A stretch of DNA of 64,000 bases from UMGS1370 sp046957575 (lineage in GTDB: Bacteria; Bacillota; Clostridia; Lachnospirales; Lachnospiraceae), in assembly GCA_046957575.1 (NCBI GenBank), contig JBKUOG010000001.1, positions 1 to 64,000 on the forward strand, in the 5' to 3' direction. Position numbers and translations under genes: made by a program. Numbering within the stretch: position 1 is the stretch's first letter; each line of letters begins with the position of its first letter. Below are positions 1 to 8,171 of this stretch, one piece after another. The notes beneath the pieces were generated by a model that was not told the DNA's origin, made no database searches, and saw nothing but the letters and a program-made list of their open reading frames with translations.

Positions 1-2
1 TT

Positions 3-32
3 ATTATGAAATCCTTGAGAACAAGCTGTCAA
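3..32 (-). promoter_or_regulatory. Outward-facing promoter just after the Cas10-like gene
   Basis: On the minus strand there is TTGACA (27-32), an 18-bp spacer and CATAAT (3-8), directly behind the stop of the Cas10-like gene and pointing off the left edge. An AAGGAT (11-16) in the spacer could instead be a ribosome site for a gene starting just outside the window. The first reading suggests a new transcript, for example a CRISPR leader and array. The second suggests that the cas operon continues. Confidence 0.4.
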
Positions 33-38
33 CTTTTT

Positions 39-1898
39 TTATACCACATCAAATTGCTTTTCATCAAAATACAGATGAGTAGAAATTTTTTTCTCCTGTT
101 TTTTCTTTTCATTGAATTCTTTTATTTCCTCTTCTGTGAAAGGGTTTGCATTTTTTATCATCATCGCTGCCCTTTCGATTGTCATAACATCCACATTTCG
201 GAGGCGAAACAGCATCGATTTGTCAAGGCGGACTTGTTGATATCCTGCTTTTTTTAAATGGTAATTGTCAACATATATCACCAACAATTTGGTCAGTTTT
301 TCTGACTGGTTTACTAAACATGTCTCATATAAATAAGTCCTTGGCTTTTGGAATAAATATTTGACAATCATTTTTTTGTTGCTTTCAAATTTTATCTGAA
401 TCTTCTCTTCTTTGTTCCCATTTTTAATCTGAAACCGCACATCTCCAAAAAGAATCATCAAACGCAAATATCCCTCAAACCACTGCTTTGTTTCCTGGTT
501 TAAGACCATCTTACATTCTTGTTTATTTTTCTGATAGAGCGGCAAGAGCAAGCGATAATTTAAAATCTGCTCTGCTTCCCGAACCTTTTGATCCCCGTCC
601 TCCCAATACTTTGGAAACATATGGTACAGTACATGATTCATATACCGAACAGGATTGTTCTGAACGCTTTCGTCCATAATATCCTGAAGCAGGGTATAGA
701 AAAAATTAGGTTTTCCTATTAATTCAGAACATCTATCTTTGCTGTTTCTGATGCAATTTAACAATTTCAAATCATTTTGAAAATAAGACCAAATCGGCAC
801 ATTCTTCATTTGACGCTTCAGGTCCTTATCTTTCTCATTCTTCTTGGTTTTTCCGTAATCAACATCAAAAAAGGTAAGATTTCCAATGGAAATTTTCATC
901 AGCAAAAATGGTCTCAGCACTTTTGGTACACTCTTTGACTTGGCGATTTTTAATTGCTGCTCTACCATATCCATATAATAGCGAATAGGCTGTCTGTTGA
1001 TGGTAATCTCCACTCCGACGCTGATTCCCAGTGTCTCCTGGCAGCCGGATTCTCTAATTTTTTTGTTTACACTCTCCATAATGCTTCTGCAGACATTAAT
1101 ACCACAGATCAAATCTTCCACTGACACTGCAAAAAAGATATCGTCACCTGCAATATAAAACGGAAAGATCCACTCTTTTTTCCCTGTTGGAGCACAGTTA
1201 CTGGCCGCCTGATTCAGTCCTCTTAAAGAAATTTCACAATTTAAAATCTTGCTGATTATCTGGTATGTTTCGTAATCCTGAATCCCTTTAAACATAGCTC
1301 CCATGCCGTCTAAATCAGCTTTTAAAACCGCAATTCGGAAACGATTTTTTTCCTCTTCTCCCTCTTTTTTCTGATACAAAGCATTAATTGTTTTCGCAAA
1401 AGATTCAAGATTTTCTTCTTTGTCACTAAATTTTTCTTCTTTTATCTCCTGAAACTGAAACAGTACATCTTTATTTTTTTCGATTATCGGATTCCACATT
1501 TTAGACTGCTTTAAACGCTTTTTTGCTTCCTGAATAGAGGAAATATTATTTCTCTCATCCTCTGAAAAATGAGTCCACCGGATTTGTATTTGTCCATAAT
1601 ATTTTAAATAATATTGGACAAACAGAGCATTTAAGCGTTGTTCTATTTCTTCCTCAGGCAGTGAGCATCTAAAAATATATACCCCTGAACAGGCTAACAA
1701 AACGTCTTTATCATTCTCTGGAAATGTTTGCTGAACCTGTTCAAAGAATCCGTTGGAAATTTGATAAGAAGCTTGCTTAATTCCGCTTAACGTAGCGTCT
1801 TCTGTCTGTTTTTCCTGCACATGAGAGTGGATTGCCTGTGTTAAAAACGTTTGAATTTTGTCCACTGTCAGCGCTACTATCTGCTTTTGTTCCTTCAT
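39..1898 (-). CDS. Cas10-like palm-domain protein without an HD domain
   Basis: 619 aa. It resembles the large subunit of type III CRISPR effectors (Csm1/Cas10), which makes cyclic oligoadenylate when target RNA is bound. It starts directly with a first palm-like segment (VALTVDKIQTF, about residues 7-20; CSGVYIFRC, about 70-78). A second palm follows: VLKADLDGMGAMF at about 190 and FYIAGDDIFFAV at about 245, where AGDD stands for the usual GGDD metal-binding loop. A helical C-terminal region of about 280 residues completes it. The N-terminal HD nuclease of ordinary Cas10 is missing and no CxxC zinc knuckle is visible. The start is set by GAGGAG five bases before the ATG. The gene overlaps the upstream nuclease gene by ATGA, so the two are translationally coupled. 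Assignment to the Cas10 superfamily is fairly firm; subtype and activity are inference. Confidence 0.75.
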   Translation of the reverse strand: MKEQKQIVALTVDKIQTFLTQAIHSHVQEKQTEDATLSGIKQASYQISNGFFEQVQQTFPENDKDVLLACSGVYIFRCSLPEEEIEQRLNALFVQYYLKYYGQIQIRWTHFSEDERNNISSIQEAKKRLKQSKMWNPIIEKNKDVLFQFQEIKEEKFSDKEENLESFAKTINALYQKKEGEEEKNRFRIAVLKADLDGMGAMFKGIQDYETYQIISKILNCEISLRGLNQAASNCAPTGKKEWIFPFYIAGDDIFFAVSVEDLICGINVCRSIMESVNKKIRESGCQETLGISVGVEITINRQPIRYYMDMVEQQLKIAKSKSVPKVLRPFLLMKISIGNLTFFDVDYGKTKKNEKDKDLKRQMKNVPIWSYFQNDLKLLNCIRNSKDRCSELIGKPNFFYTLLQDIMDESVQNNPVRYMNHVLYHMFPKYWEDGDQKVREAEQILNYRLLLPLYQKNKQECKMVLNQETKQWFEGYLRLMILFGDVRFQIKNGNKEEKIQIKFESNKKMIVKYLFQKPRTYLYETCLVNQSEKLTKLLVIYVDNYHLKKAGYQQVRLDKSMLFRLRNVDVMTIERAAMMIKNANPFTEEEIKEFNEKKKQEKKISTHLYFDEKQFDVV

Positions 1899-2809
1899 TT
1901 TTTCTCCTCTTTCTGGTACTGGTTCTCATTAAACATTTCTACATATGCCATGTGTGGAAATAACATGGGATTGTTAATCAGCATCAGCAATTGATTTAAC
2001 TGAAAATTGAATGTCATCAGGGACAGCAGATGGCCTTCGTGAGAAACCTGATAGCTGTCTAAATTCTTTCTTATTTCCTTATGTAGTTCTGTATTGTCTT
2101 TTTTGTCCCTTTTTTCTTCATTTGTTTTATCTGCATGATTTAGCTCTACATACCATTGATACAGATTCTCCTGTTTCTCATCCCATTTAATATCCAGTTT
2201 TCCTGTCTGCAAATCTGCACTGATCACAACATCAAAAAATTCCTTTTTTTCTATACTGGAAGTTTTTTCCTGTAAACAGCACAGGATGCGCAGGGGACGT
2301 GTGCCAGTCTGGGTCAGTACACCCGGACTTTCTTCTGTTCCACAAGCTATTTTTGTAAGTGTACGCACAATTGCTCTTGGAGATGTCTTGAGTTTTCTAA
2401 TGCTGTCAGTCCAATTCTTCAAAACTTCTGATTTCAGTGATGTGCTTTTACACTCAACCACTGCCGCTACTGCCTCAACGGGAATAAATTTCAGTTCTCC
2501 ATATTTAAAAATATAAGGCGTATACATCTCGTCTAAAATGGCCAGATCTACTTCCCGCGAGATATTTCCTTTTGAGTCAATAATAAATACTGAATGCTCA
2601 ATTACAAACTTTTTAGGCACGATTCTTTCAAACATACTGCTCCAAATCATTTCCCGGTAATGGCCGGTTGTGCTGTCATGTTCTGCCCCAAAATACAATT
2701 GATTCACCGTTTCTTTTTCCAGGCGTTCATAGTTTTCTTTGATATGCCATATCGCTTCCCTTGTAACTTCCTCATCTGCCTTTTTTCTTGTTGTAAGATT
2801 CTGTTCCAT
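1895..2809 (-). CDS. DUF6602-like PD-(D/E)XK nuclease in a cas operon
   Basis: 304 aa. The central region reads REVDLAILD (about residues 86-94), then VEAVAAVVECKSTS (about 111-124). This is the D-x(n)-ECK layout of PD-(D/E)XK restriction-like nucleases, and it resembles the uncharacterised DUF6602 family, in which a GEIID/QIDIVIYD-like strand precedes an EVKS strand. The C-terminal third is charged and has no recognised domain. The ribosome site is AAAGGATG. It lies 53 bp after cas6 and overlaps the Cas10-like gene by 4 bp, so it is an operon member. As the Cas10 partner lacks an HD domain, this protein may supply DNA cleavage in trans (inference). The family name is from memory of motifs, not from a search. 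Confidence 0.6.
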   Translation of the reverse strand: MEQNLTTRKKADEEVTREAIWHIKENYERLEKETVNQLYFGAEHDSTTGHYREMIWSSMFERIVPKKFVIEHSVFIIDSKGNISREVDLAILDEMYTPYIFKYGELKFIPVEAVAAVVECKSTSLKSEVLKNWTDSIRKLKTSPRAIVRTLTKIACGTEESPGVLTQTGTRPLRILCCLQEKTSSIEKKEFFDVVISADLQTGKLDIKWDEKQENLYQWYVELNHADKTNEEKRDKKDNTELHKEIRKNLDSYQVSHEGHLLSLMTFNFQLNQLLMLINNPMLFPHMAYVEMFNENQYQKEEKK

Positions 2810-2862
2810 ATTTTTTCATCCTTTCATTCTTTCATTTTTATGTCTCAAATCATTTCCATCTT

Positions 2863-3750
2863 TTATAGAAACAGCACTTCTACCTGCCCCATTCCAAACG
2901 TGGTATTCCGCCCAATATGCAAAACTTCTGCTGCTGACAGCCATGGCACAAACGGAGTTATGTCTCCTGCAAACTCTATTTCTCCCATCAGTCCGCTAAA
3001 ATCCATTTTCTCCTGAAGCCGGTTTGAGTAGCGTTCCAGATGTTCCAGATGCAAATCCTCCTTTACCAGTTGGATATGTTCCGCCAATACCAGGATTTTT
3101 TCTATTTCTGTCTGGTTGACCCAGCCTCCGTAGCGCTCTGTGATTGCCCCTATCCTTTTTGTAATATTCCGCATGAAAGCAGGGAATGAAACGCTGGTTA
3201 CCAGTTGTCCTCTCCGTCTGATTCTAAGGGGTGTCTGTAATTGGATAATGGCGCCTGCAACCTGCTCTAATTGTCTGCAGGAAAGGATTTCCTGACAAAT
3301 TCCAGCCTCGTAATACTGTCCATTTCTCCAAATAGCCCGATTGGAACACCGGTTTCCTATGAACTCCAGATAGAAGGGATAGCGCTGCGCCCCCAGACCA
3401 TATTGGCCAATATTTTTCAGTGCTTTCACCAGAGAAAGCGCATAGGCTGACGCCTGACCGAAAAGCACCATCTGAAACTCCAGAAGTTCTCCCTGCCTCA
3501 CTACTGTTTTTGGGTGACAAGGTTTAGGAGGAACAATCATATACGGGTTCAAAATGTCTTTTTCTCCATTTTGGCTTTTTCCATTTGCATACAAAAAATC
3601 ATAGGCTTGCCGATTTGTTCGATAAAGAGACTGCCCAATCACTCCACGCAGGGCAGAACCCAGGTAAGGCGGCAGTTCTGCATAATGCTCTGCTCTCAGA
3701 ACAATTTTTAAAGGCAGATAAGAAAGGTCAAATACTGCTTCTCTCTCCAT
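2863..3750 (-). CDS. cas6: CRISPR pre-crRNA endoribonuclease, Cas6 family
   Basis: 295 aa from the ATG at 3750, chosen because AAAGGAGAG lies just upstream; an in-frame extension to 3831 would read through a terminator hairpin and is unlikely. The RAMP-fold Cas6 family cuts CRISPR repeat transcripts into crRNAs. N-terminal signature: LPPYLGSALRGVIGQSL (about residues 26-42). C-terminal signature: LHIGRNTTFGMGQVEV (about 277-292), the glycine-rich loop that ends Cas6 proteins. It is the first gene of the operon with the nuclease and the Cas10-like gene. Its presence implies a CRISPR array, which is not inside this window. Confidence 0.82.
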   Translation of the reverse strand: MEREAVFDLSYLPLKIVLRAEHYAELPPYLGSALRGVIGQSLYRTNRQAYDFLYANGKSQNGEKDILNPYMIVPPKPCHPKTVVRQGELLEFQMVLFGQASAYALSLVKALKNIGQYGLGAQRYPFYLEFIGNRCSNRAIWRNGQYYEAGICQEILSCRQLEQVAGAIIQLQTPLRIRRRGQLVTSVSFPAFMRNITKRIGAITERYGGWVNQTEIEKILVLAEHIQLVKEDLHLEHLERYSNRLQEKMDFSGLMGEIEFAGDITPFVPWLSAAEVLHIGRNTTFGMGQVEVLFL

Positions 3751-3785
3751 AAATCTCTCTCCTTTGCTGATACACCTTCCTGCAC

Positions 3786-3818
3786 AAAAACCAGCGTCTA
3801 AATCAGACGCTGGTTTTT
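3786..3818 (-). terminator. Terminator between the YHYH gene and cas6
   Basis: AAAAACCAGCGTC, a 7-base loop, then GACGCTGGTTTTT on the minus strand: a 13-bp perfect stem ending in a T run. It lies directly behind the YHYH gene and only about 36 bp before the cas6 start, leaving little room for a separate cas promoter. Confidence 0.8.
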
Positions 3819-3821
3819 GTA

Positions 3822-4388
3822 TTAATGGCAAATACGATTTTCTGCATATCCAAAGTTCATATAATGTTCATAGTAAGCAGGCAGATTATCTCCATATGCC
3901 TGAACCAGGTCCTGATTGTTCTCCTGATACACTCCTACGTGAAACGCTTCACAGGACAACCGTCCCTCTTTCATTCCTGATGTCAGAAAATGATTTAGAA
4001 GCGTTTCCCGATCATATCCAAAACTCTCATATAAATCCTGATTATGGTCTGCATAATATACTGGATCAAATATTCTGTCTATATGTTCTGGAACTGCTGG
4101 TTTCTCCGGCTTTGGCTCTGCAGCAGCAACAACCTGTGAACTCCCAGTGCTGCCTTTGGCATATGGACAAATGCCGTTTGTATGCAAATGCGCTGGATAT
4201 CCGCCGCAATGATAATGGTAACTTCCCAATCCGCTCTTATTTTTATTGTCCCTGTGTCCCCCGCTGGAATCTGTACGGCCGCTGTGCGCCTCTGCCACGA
4301 TCAGATTTGCCGTTCCTGCCACTGTCTGCGGAACCCATGTGCACAATGTACATGCCGCCAATAATGCCATCACTGTTTTCTTTTTCAT
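3822..4388 (-). CDS. Secreted YHYH-domain protein
   Basis: 188 aa. The N-terminus is a signal peptide (MKKKTVMALLAACTLC, with cleavage likely near VAGTA). Residues about 34-76 hold the histidine-rich YHYH module: HSGRTDSSGGH, then SYHYHCGGYPAHLHTNGICP, which looks able to bind metal. After a Pro/Glu linker come two copies of a roughly 40-residue repeat: FDPVYYADHNQDLYESFG with FLTSGMKEGRLS, and FHVGVYQENNQDLVQAYG with YMNFGYAENR. Such repeats occur in extracellular proteins of Clostridia. The biochemical role is unknown. It has its own terminator and a TATACT -10 box upstream near 4458. Confidence 0.7.
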   Translation of the reverse strand: MKKKTVMALLAACTLCTWVPQTVAGTANLIVAEAHSGRTDSSGGHRDNKNKSGLGSYHYHCGGYPAHLHTNGICPYAKGSTGSSQVVAAAEPKPEKPAVPEHIDRIFDPVYYADHNQDLYESFGYDRETLLNHFLTSGMKEGRLSCEAFHVGVYQENNQDLVQAYGDNLPAYYEHYMNFGYAENRICH

Positions 4389-4567
4389 TCTCAGTCTCCT
4401 TTCACATTCCTTTTAAGGTTGCCCGACCGTAGATAAACTCAGTCTTTGTCTCCTAAGTATAGCATATTTATTCATTTAAAAAAAGACTATTTAATACAAA
4501 TTTTGCAACAGTTATAATTTATAATGAAACCAACTCCTTTTTATGATTATTTTCTTGATACGTTTAT

Positions 4568-4696
4568 TCATGTGCTGTACTCCTCCCTCTGCTCATAGCG
4601 GCGCATAACCTCTGCAGCAAACTGCTTTGCTTTTTCCTCCGCCCCTAGCTGCCAGTAAATGCTTCTTGTATCATGTGGGCATGAATGATCTTGCAT
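4568..4696 (-). CDS. Possible 42-aa small protein
   Basis: An ATG-initiated frame in the gap after the 4762-4810 terminator encodes 42 residues: MQDHSCPHDTRSIYWQLGAEEKA, then a helical charged tail ending REEYST. A TAGGAAA stands about 15 bases upstream, further than usual. The composition looks protein-like, but there is no family match and it may be chance or a gene remnant. Confidence 0.25.
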   Translation of the reverse strand: MQDHSCPHDTRSIYWQLGAEEKAKQFAAEVMRRYEQREEYST

Positions 4697-4761
4697 TTAC
4701 ACGTAAAAAATTTCCTACCAAGAAAACCTGCCGCTGGCAGCTTTTCTGGATACTCCGCAAC

Positions 4762-4810
4762 AAAAAAACAGGCAGGACGCATTCCTGTTACAAGAATTCA
4801 TCCTGCCTGT
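4762..4810 (-). terminator. Terminator of the 5317-10833 ABC transporter operon
   Basis: Minus-strand stem ACAGGCAGGA / TCCTGCCTGT (4768-4777 with 4801-4810) followed by seven T. It closes the transcript that ends with the small membrane protein. Confidence 0.75.
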
Positions 4811-4822
4811 CTGAAAAAATTT

Positions 4823-5305
4823 TTAATACAGATCGCCTGCCTGATAGCTGGCAATCGGTCCAGCCCATAAAAACTGAACATTGGACAAGCGCTCCTTTGT
4901 GTACGAAAGATATGGCATACGCCTGGGCGGCCATTCTAAAGCAAGTTTAAAACGGCTGTCTTCGTCCAGCTTTTCCTCTGAAAAATAAATATAACGCATT
5001 CCGGTTTTGTCTGGTTTGGGACAAAATACGCGAGTGCCGATTACTCCCACTTCCGCAATGTCTGACCATGGTATAAACCAAAGATTAAAAAAGAGAAATG
5101 TTTTCTGAATGCCGGTTTCATTCAGGATAAGCCGGGAGCCATTTACTGCTGCTTCTGCCAAAAACACTATGCCAATGGCTGCAAACAGCAGGACGCCAAT
5201 CCATTCCCCCATGAGAACCTGCGTTGCGGTAATCAAAAGCGCGGCAATGCTGGTAAGAATTGAAACTATAAATTTAAACGGGGATATCATACAGCCTTTT
5301 TTCAT
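4823..5305 (-). CDS. Small membrane protein with a PH-like domain, function unknown
   Basis: 160 aa. Two hydrophobic helices occupy about residues 12-50 (FIVSILTSIAALLITATQV, then IGVLLFAAIGIVFLAEA). A cytoplasmic-looking part follows with SRLILNETGIQKT and IPWSDIAEVGV, a pattern typical of bacterial PH-like membrane proteins. The start ATG at 5305 has AAAGGA seven bases upstream. It begins 11 bp after the ATPase gene, so it is probably the last gene of the transporter operon, but nothing links it to transport directly. Confidence 0.6.
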   Translation of the reverse strand: MKKGCMISPFKFIVSILTSIAALLITATQVLMGEWIGVLLFAAIGIVFLAEAAVNGSRLILNETGIQKTFLFFNLWFIPWSDIAEVGVIGTRVFCPKPDKTGMRYIYFSEEKLDEDSRFKLALEWPPRRMPYLSYTKERLSNVQFLWAGPIASYQAGDLY

Positions 5306-5316
5306 CACACATTCCT

Positions 5317-6264
5317 TTACAATTCATGGACGCGGCAGCATGTGACAAAGTGTCCCGGAGCAACTTCTTCCTGCTTTTGCGGCTGCAGGCATGCTTCTGC
5401 TGCATAGGGGCAGCGGGCCGCAAACCGGCAGCCGGGTTTTGGATTAATAGGAGAGGTGATCTCCCCTTTCAGCACCATGCGCTTTGTGGGATTATGGATA
5501 TCTACTGACGGAATTGCCGACAACAGTGCTTTGGTATACGGATGAAGCGGCATCTTAAACAACTCCTTGGACGGACACTTTTCCACCATCTGCCCCAGAT
5601 ACATGACACAGATATCGTCTGAAATATGGCGGACAACAGACATATCATGGGTAACAAACATATAGGTCAGTCCCTTATCCTGCTGAAGTTTTTTCAGCAG
5701 ATTCAGCACCTGGGCCTGAATGGACACATCCAGAGCGGAAACCGGTTCATCGCACACAATAAACTTGGGATCTAACGCCAATGCTCTGGCAATTCCGATT
5801 CTCTGCCTGCGGCCTCCGTCCAGTTCATGGGGATAAGCCTTTCGCAGACGCTCATCAATTCCAACCAGGTCCATTAATTCATTGGTTTTCTCCTCAATCT
5901 CTGATTTTGAAAAACGTTTGGAGACCTCTAACGGCTCCCGTATGGTTCGATCCGCAGTCTTTCTTGGGTCCAAAGACGAATAGGGGTCCTGAAAAATAAT
6001 CTGCATTTTCTCCCTGGCTTCTTTTAACGCTTTCCCTTTTAAATTGGTAACGGATTTTCCCTCCAGAAATACATTGCCAAAGGTGCTCTCATGGAGGTGG
6101 ATAATCGTTCTGCCCAACGTGGATTTTCCGCATCCCGATTCTCCTACTACGCCAAGAGTCTTGCCTTTTTCTATGGTAAACGTAACATCATCCACTGCAT
6201 GCAGCAATCCTCTTGGAGTTGTAAAATATTTTTTTAAGTTTTGAACTTCAATTACCGGCTCCAT
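5317..6264 (-). CDS. Oligopeptide/glycoside ABC transporter ATP-binding protein (OppF/DppF type)
   Basis: 315 aa, the second ATPase of a family-5 importer. Walker A is GESGCGKST (about residues 40-48), the Q-loop is IIFQDPYSSLDP and Walker B is FIVCDEPVSALD. The C-terminal OppF extension is present (HPYTKALLSAIP; CRFAARCPYA, with the cysteine pattern typical of these subunits). The signature motif is altered to LDGGRRQRIGIARAL in place of LSGGQ; LSGGQ variants do occur in functional transporters, so loss of activity is not implied. It follows the OppD-type gene by 12 bp. Confidence 0.9.
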   Translation of the reverse strand: MEPVIEVQNLKKYFTTPRGLLHAVDDVTFTIEKGKTLGVVGESGCGKSTLGRTIIHLHESTFGNVFLEGKSVTNLKGKALKEAREKMQIIFQDPYSSLDPRKTADRTIREPLEVSKRFSKSEIEEKTNELMDLVGIDERLRKAYPHELDGGRRQRIGIARALALDPKFIVCDEPVSALDVSIQAQVLNLLKKLQQDKGLTYMFVTHDMSVVRHISDDICVMYLGQMVEKCPSKELFKMPLHPYTKALLSAIPSVDIHNPTKRMVLKGEITSPINPKPGCRFAARCPYAAEACLQPQKQEEVAPGHFVTCCRVHEL

Positions 6265-6276
6265 CTATCACGCCTC

Positions 6277-7257
6277 CTATTTTCCTTGTCCGATGTGGCA
6301 GCAGCGGCAGTCATGGCCGTCTGCAGTTTTATGCAATGCGATTGGTCCTTTCTGGCATTCCTCATCTGCATATTGACAGCGAGGTGCAAATGCACATCCC
6401 TTCGGAAGATTGGTGGGATCCGGCGGAAGTCCATCAATGGGATGCAGCCATTCCTCGTCCTCATTCATGTCCGGAATCGCGCCGAACAGTCCAATGGTAT
6501 AGGGATGAGACGGATGGTCAAAAATCTGTTCCTTGGTTCCAGATTCCACAATATTACCGGCATAAATAACTGCCACTTCATCACAGACCGTTGCCACAAC
6601 TCCCATGTCATGGGTAATTAAAAGCATGGCTGTATTAAATTTCTTCCGAAGTTCCCCGATTAAATCCAGTACCTGTGCCTGAATGGTCACGTCCAGTGCA
6701 GTTGTAGGCTCGTCCGCCAGCAAAAGTTCCGGATTACAGGACAAAGCGATTGCGATAACCACACGCTGTTTCATACCGCCGGAAAACTGATGGGGATATT
6801 CGTAGTACCGTTCTGCCGGAATGCCCACTACTTCCAGCATTTCTTTTGCTCTCTTTTCTGCATATCCCCGGCTCTTATCGTCACTGTGAAGGCGAATTAC
6901 CTCTGCAATCTGATCGCCGACCCTCTGTACGGGATTTAATGCTGTCATAGGGTCCTGGAAAATCATGGAAATGCTGTTGCCCCGAATCTTTCTCATCTCG
7001 TGTTCCGGAAGCTTCAACAGATCTGTTTGTTCCAGGTGGATTTGTCCTCCTGCAATCTTACAGCCCACGTCTGGTAAAATCCGTAAAATCGCCTTGGCAA
7101 TTGTAGTCTTTCCAGCTCCTGTCTCTCCCACCAGTCCAAGGGTTTTTCCCCGTTCCAGTTTCAGGGAAACTCCGTTTACCGCGTGGACGGTCTGGCCGTC
7201 TGACTGATACTCAACGACCAAATCGCTTACTGAGAGGAAGTCTTTGTTTTCACTCAT
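6277..7257 (-). CDS. ABC transporter ATP-binding protein (OppD/DppD type)
   Basis: 326 aa. Walker A is GETGAGKTT (about residues 42-50), the signature is FSGGMKQRVVIAIAL and Walker B is LLLADEPTTALD. The C-terminus has the oligopeptide-transporter tail HPYTIGLFGAIPD and GCAFAPRCQYAD with conserved cysteines. It pairs with the downstream ATPase to power the permeases encoded just upstream. The start has AAAGGAG upstream. The operon order SBP-B-C-D-F matches classical dpp/opp operons. Confidence 0.92.
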   Translation of the reverse strand: MSENKDFLSVSDLVVEYQSDGQTVHAVNGVSLKLERGKTLGLVGETGAGKTTIAKAILRILPDVGCKIAGGQIHLEQTDLLKLPEHEMRKIRGNSISMIFQDPMTALNPVQRVGDQIAEVIRLHSDDKSRGYAEKRAKEMLEVVGIPAERYYEYPHQFSGGMKQRVVIAIALSCNPELLLADEPTTALDVTIQAQVLDLIGELRKKFNTAMLLITHDMGVVATVCDEVAVIYAGNIVESGTKEQIFDHPSHPYTIGLFGAIPDMNEDEEWLHPIDGLPPDPTNLPKGCAFAPRCQYADEECQKGPIALHKTADGHDCRCCHIGQGK

Positions 7258-7298
7258 AATTCAAGTGCTCCTTTCATTTGTCATTGTTTTTAGTATCA

Positions 7299-8171
7299 TC
7301 AGTTTTTAAGCTTTGGATCCAGAGCATCCCGAAGTCCATCGCCCATTAAGTTTAAGGACAGCACAGTGACTGCAATAGCCAGCCCCGGAAAGATTACCAG
7401 GTGGGGAGCCTGACGGATAAACTGTCTGGATGCTGCAAGCATTGCGCCCCATTCCGGGGTAGGCGGCTGTACGCCCAGGCCAATAAAGCTAAGTCCCGCT
7501 GCCAGGGTAATGGTCTGAGCTACCCCCATGGTAGCCTGCACAATCATGGGAGACATACAGTTTGGAAGCAGATGGCTTGTAATAATCCGAAACTTGCTGC
7601 AGTTAATGGAAACCGCTGCCTCAATAAATTCATTTTCCCGGACCTTGAGCATCTGCGCCCGAAGCATCCTGGCCATGCCGGGTATGGAGCCGAATGCCAT
7701 GGCGATAATGGTATTGACAAATCCAGGGCCTAATACTGCAGACATTACTACCATCATAACCATACCGGGAATCGCCTGAACAATATCCAGAAGGCGCATC
7801 ACAAAGTTGTCTACCCTGCCGCCGAAAAATCCGGCTACGGATCCGATTGCCATGCCGATTACAAGGGCAATCAGGGTCGCCAAAATACCGCTGGAAAGAG
7901 AATATTTTGCACCATAGAGTATGCGGCTGAAAATATCTCTTCCCATGTCATCGCATCCAAAAGGATGAGCGAGGGACGGCGGAGCAAAGCAGACGGTCAT
8001 ATCCATTGCTGCATAGTCATAAGGCATAATCAGGGGAGCTAGCACTGCCAGCATGATTTCGGCGATCAGGATAGCCATTCCAAACATGGCTGCTTTATTT
8101 TTTGCCATCTGACGCATAACCCGGATAAACTCGCTGTTCTTTTTTGCTTTTGTTCTGGTCTTGGCATTCAA
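7299..8171 (-). CDS. ABC transporter permease (DppC type)
   Basis: 290 aa integral membrane protein with about six helices. An N-terminal cytoplasmic tail precedes MAILIAEIMLAVLAPLIM. The permease coupling (EAA) loop is EAAVSINCSKFRIITSHLLPN (about residues 183-203). The region HPFGCDDMGRDIFSRILYGA is diagnostic of the DppC/OppC family. It begins only a few bases after the DppB-type gene. The substrate is probably a peptide or glycoside (see the binding protein). Confidence 0.92.
   Translation of the reverse strand: MNAKTRTKAKKNSEFIRVMRQMAKNKAAMFGMAILIAEIMLAVLAPLIMPYDYAAMDMTVCFAPPSLAHPFGCDDMGRDIFSRILYGAKYSLSSGILATLIALVIGMAIGSVAGFFGGRVDNFVMRLLDIVQAIPGMVMMVVMSAVLGPGFVNTIIAMAFGSIPGMARMLRAQMLKVRENEFIEAAVSINCSKFRIITSHLLPNCMSPMIVQATMGVAQTITLAAGLSFIGLGVQPPTPEWGAMLAASRQFIRQAPHLVIFPGLAIAVTVLSLNLMGDGLRDALDPKLKN

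Noticed and set aside
1..40. Similarity of TTATGAAA...AACAAGCT..TCAAC at the left edge to the interior of the dispersed repeat element
   Set aside because: Only short gapped matches and no terminal GTAAC/GCCATGC ends are visible, so chance cannot be excluded.
3751..3831. Longer N-terminus for Cas6 starting at 3831
   Set aside because: The added residues translate the terminator hairpin, while a good ribosome site precedes the ATG at 3750.
5317..6264. Altered ABC signature LDGGRRQ as evidence of a dead ATPase
   Set aside because: Walker A, Walker B and the rest of the protein are intact, and signature variants occur in active transporters.
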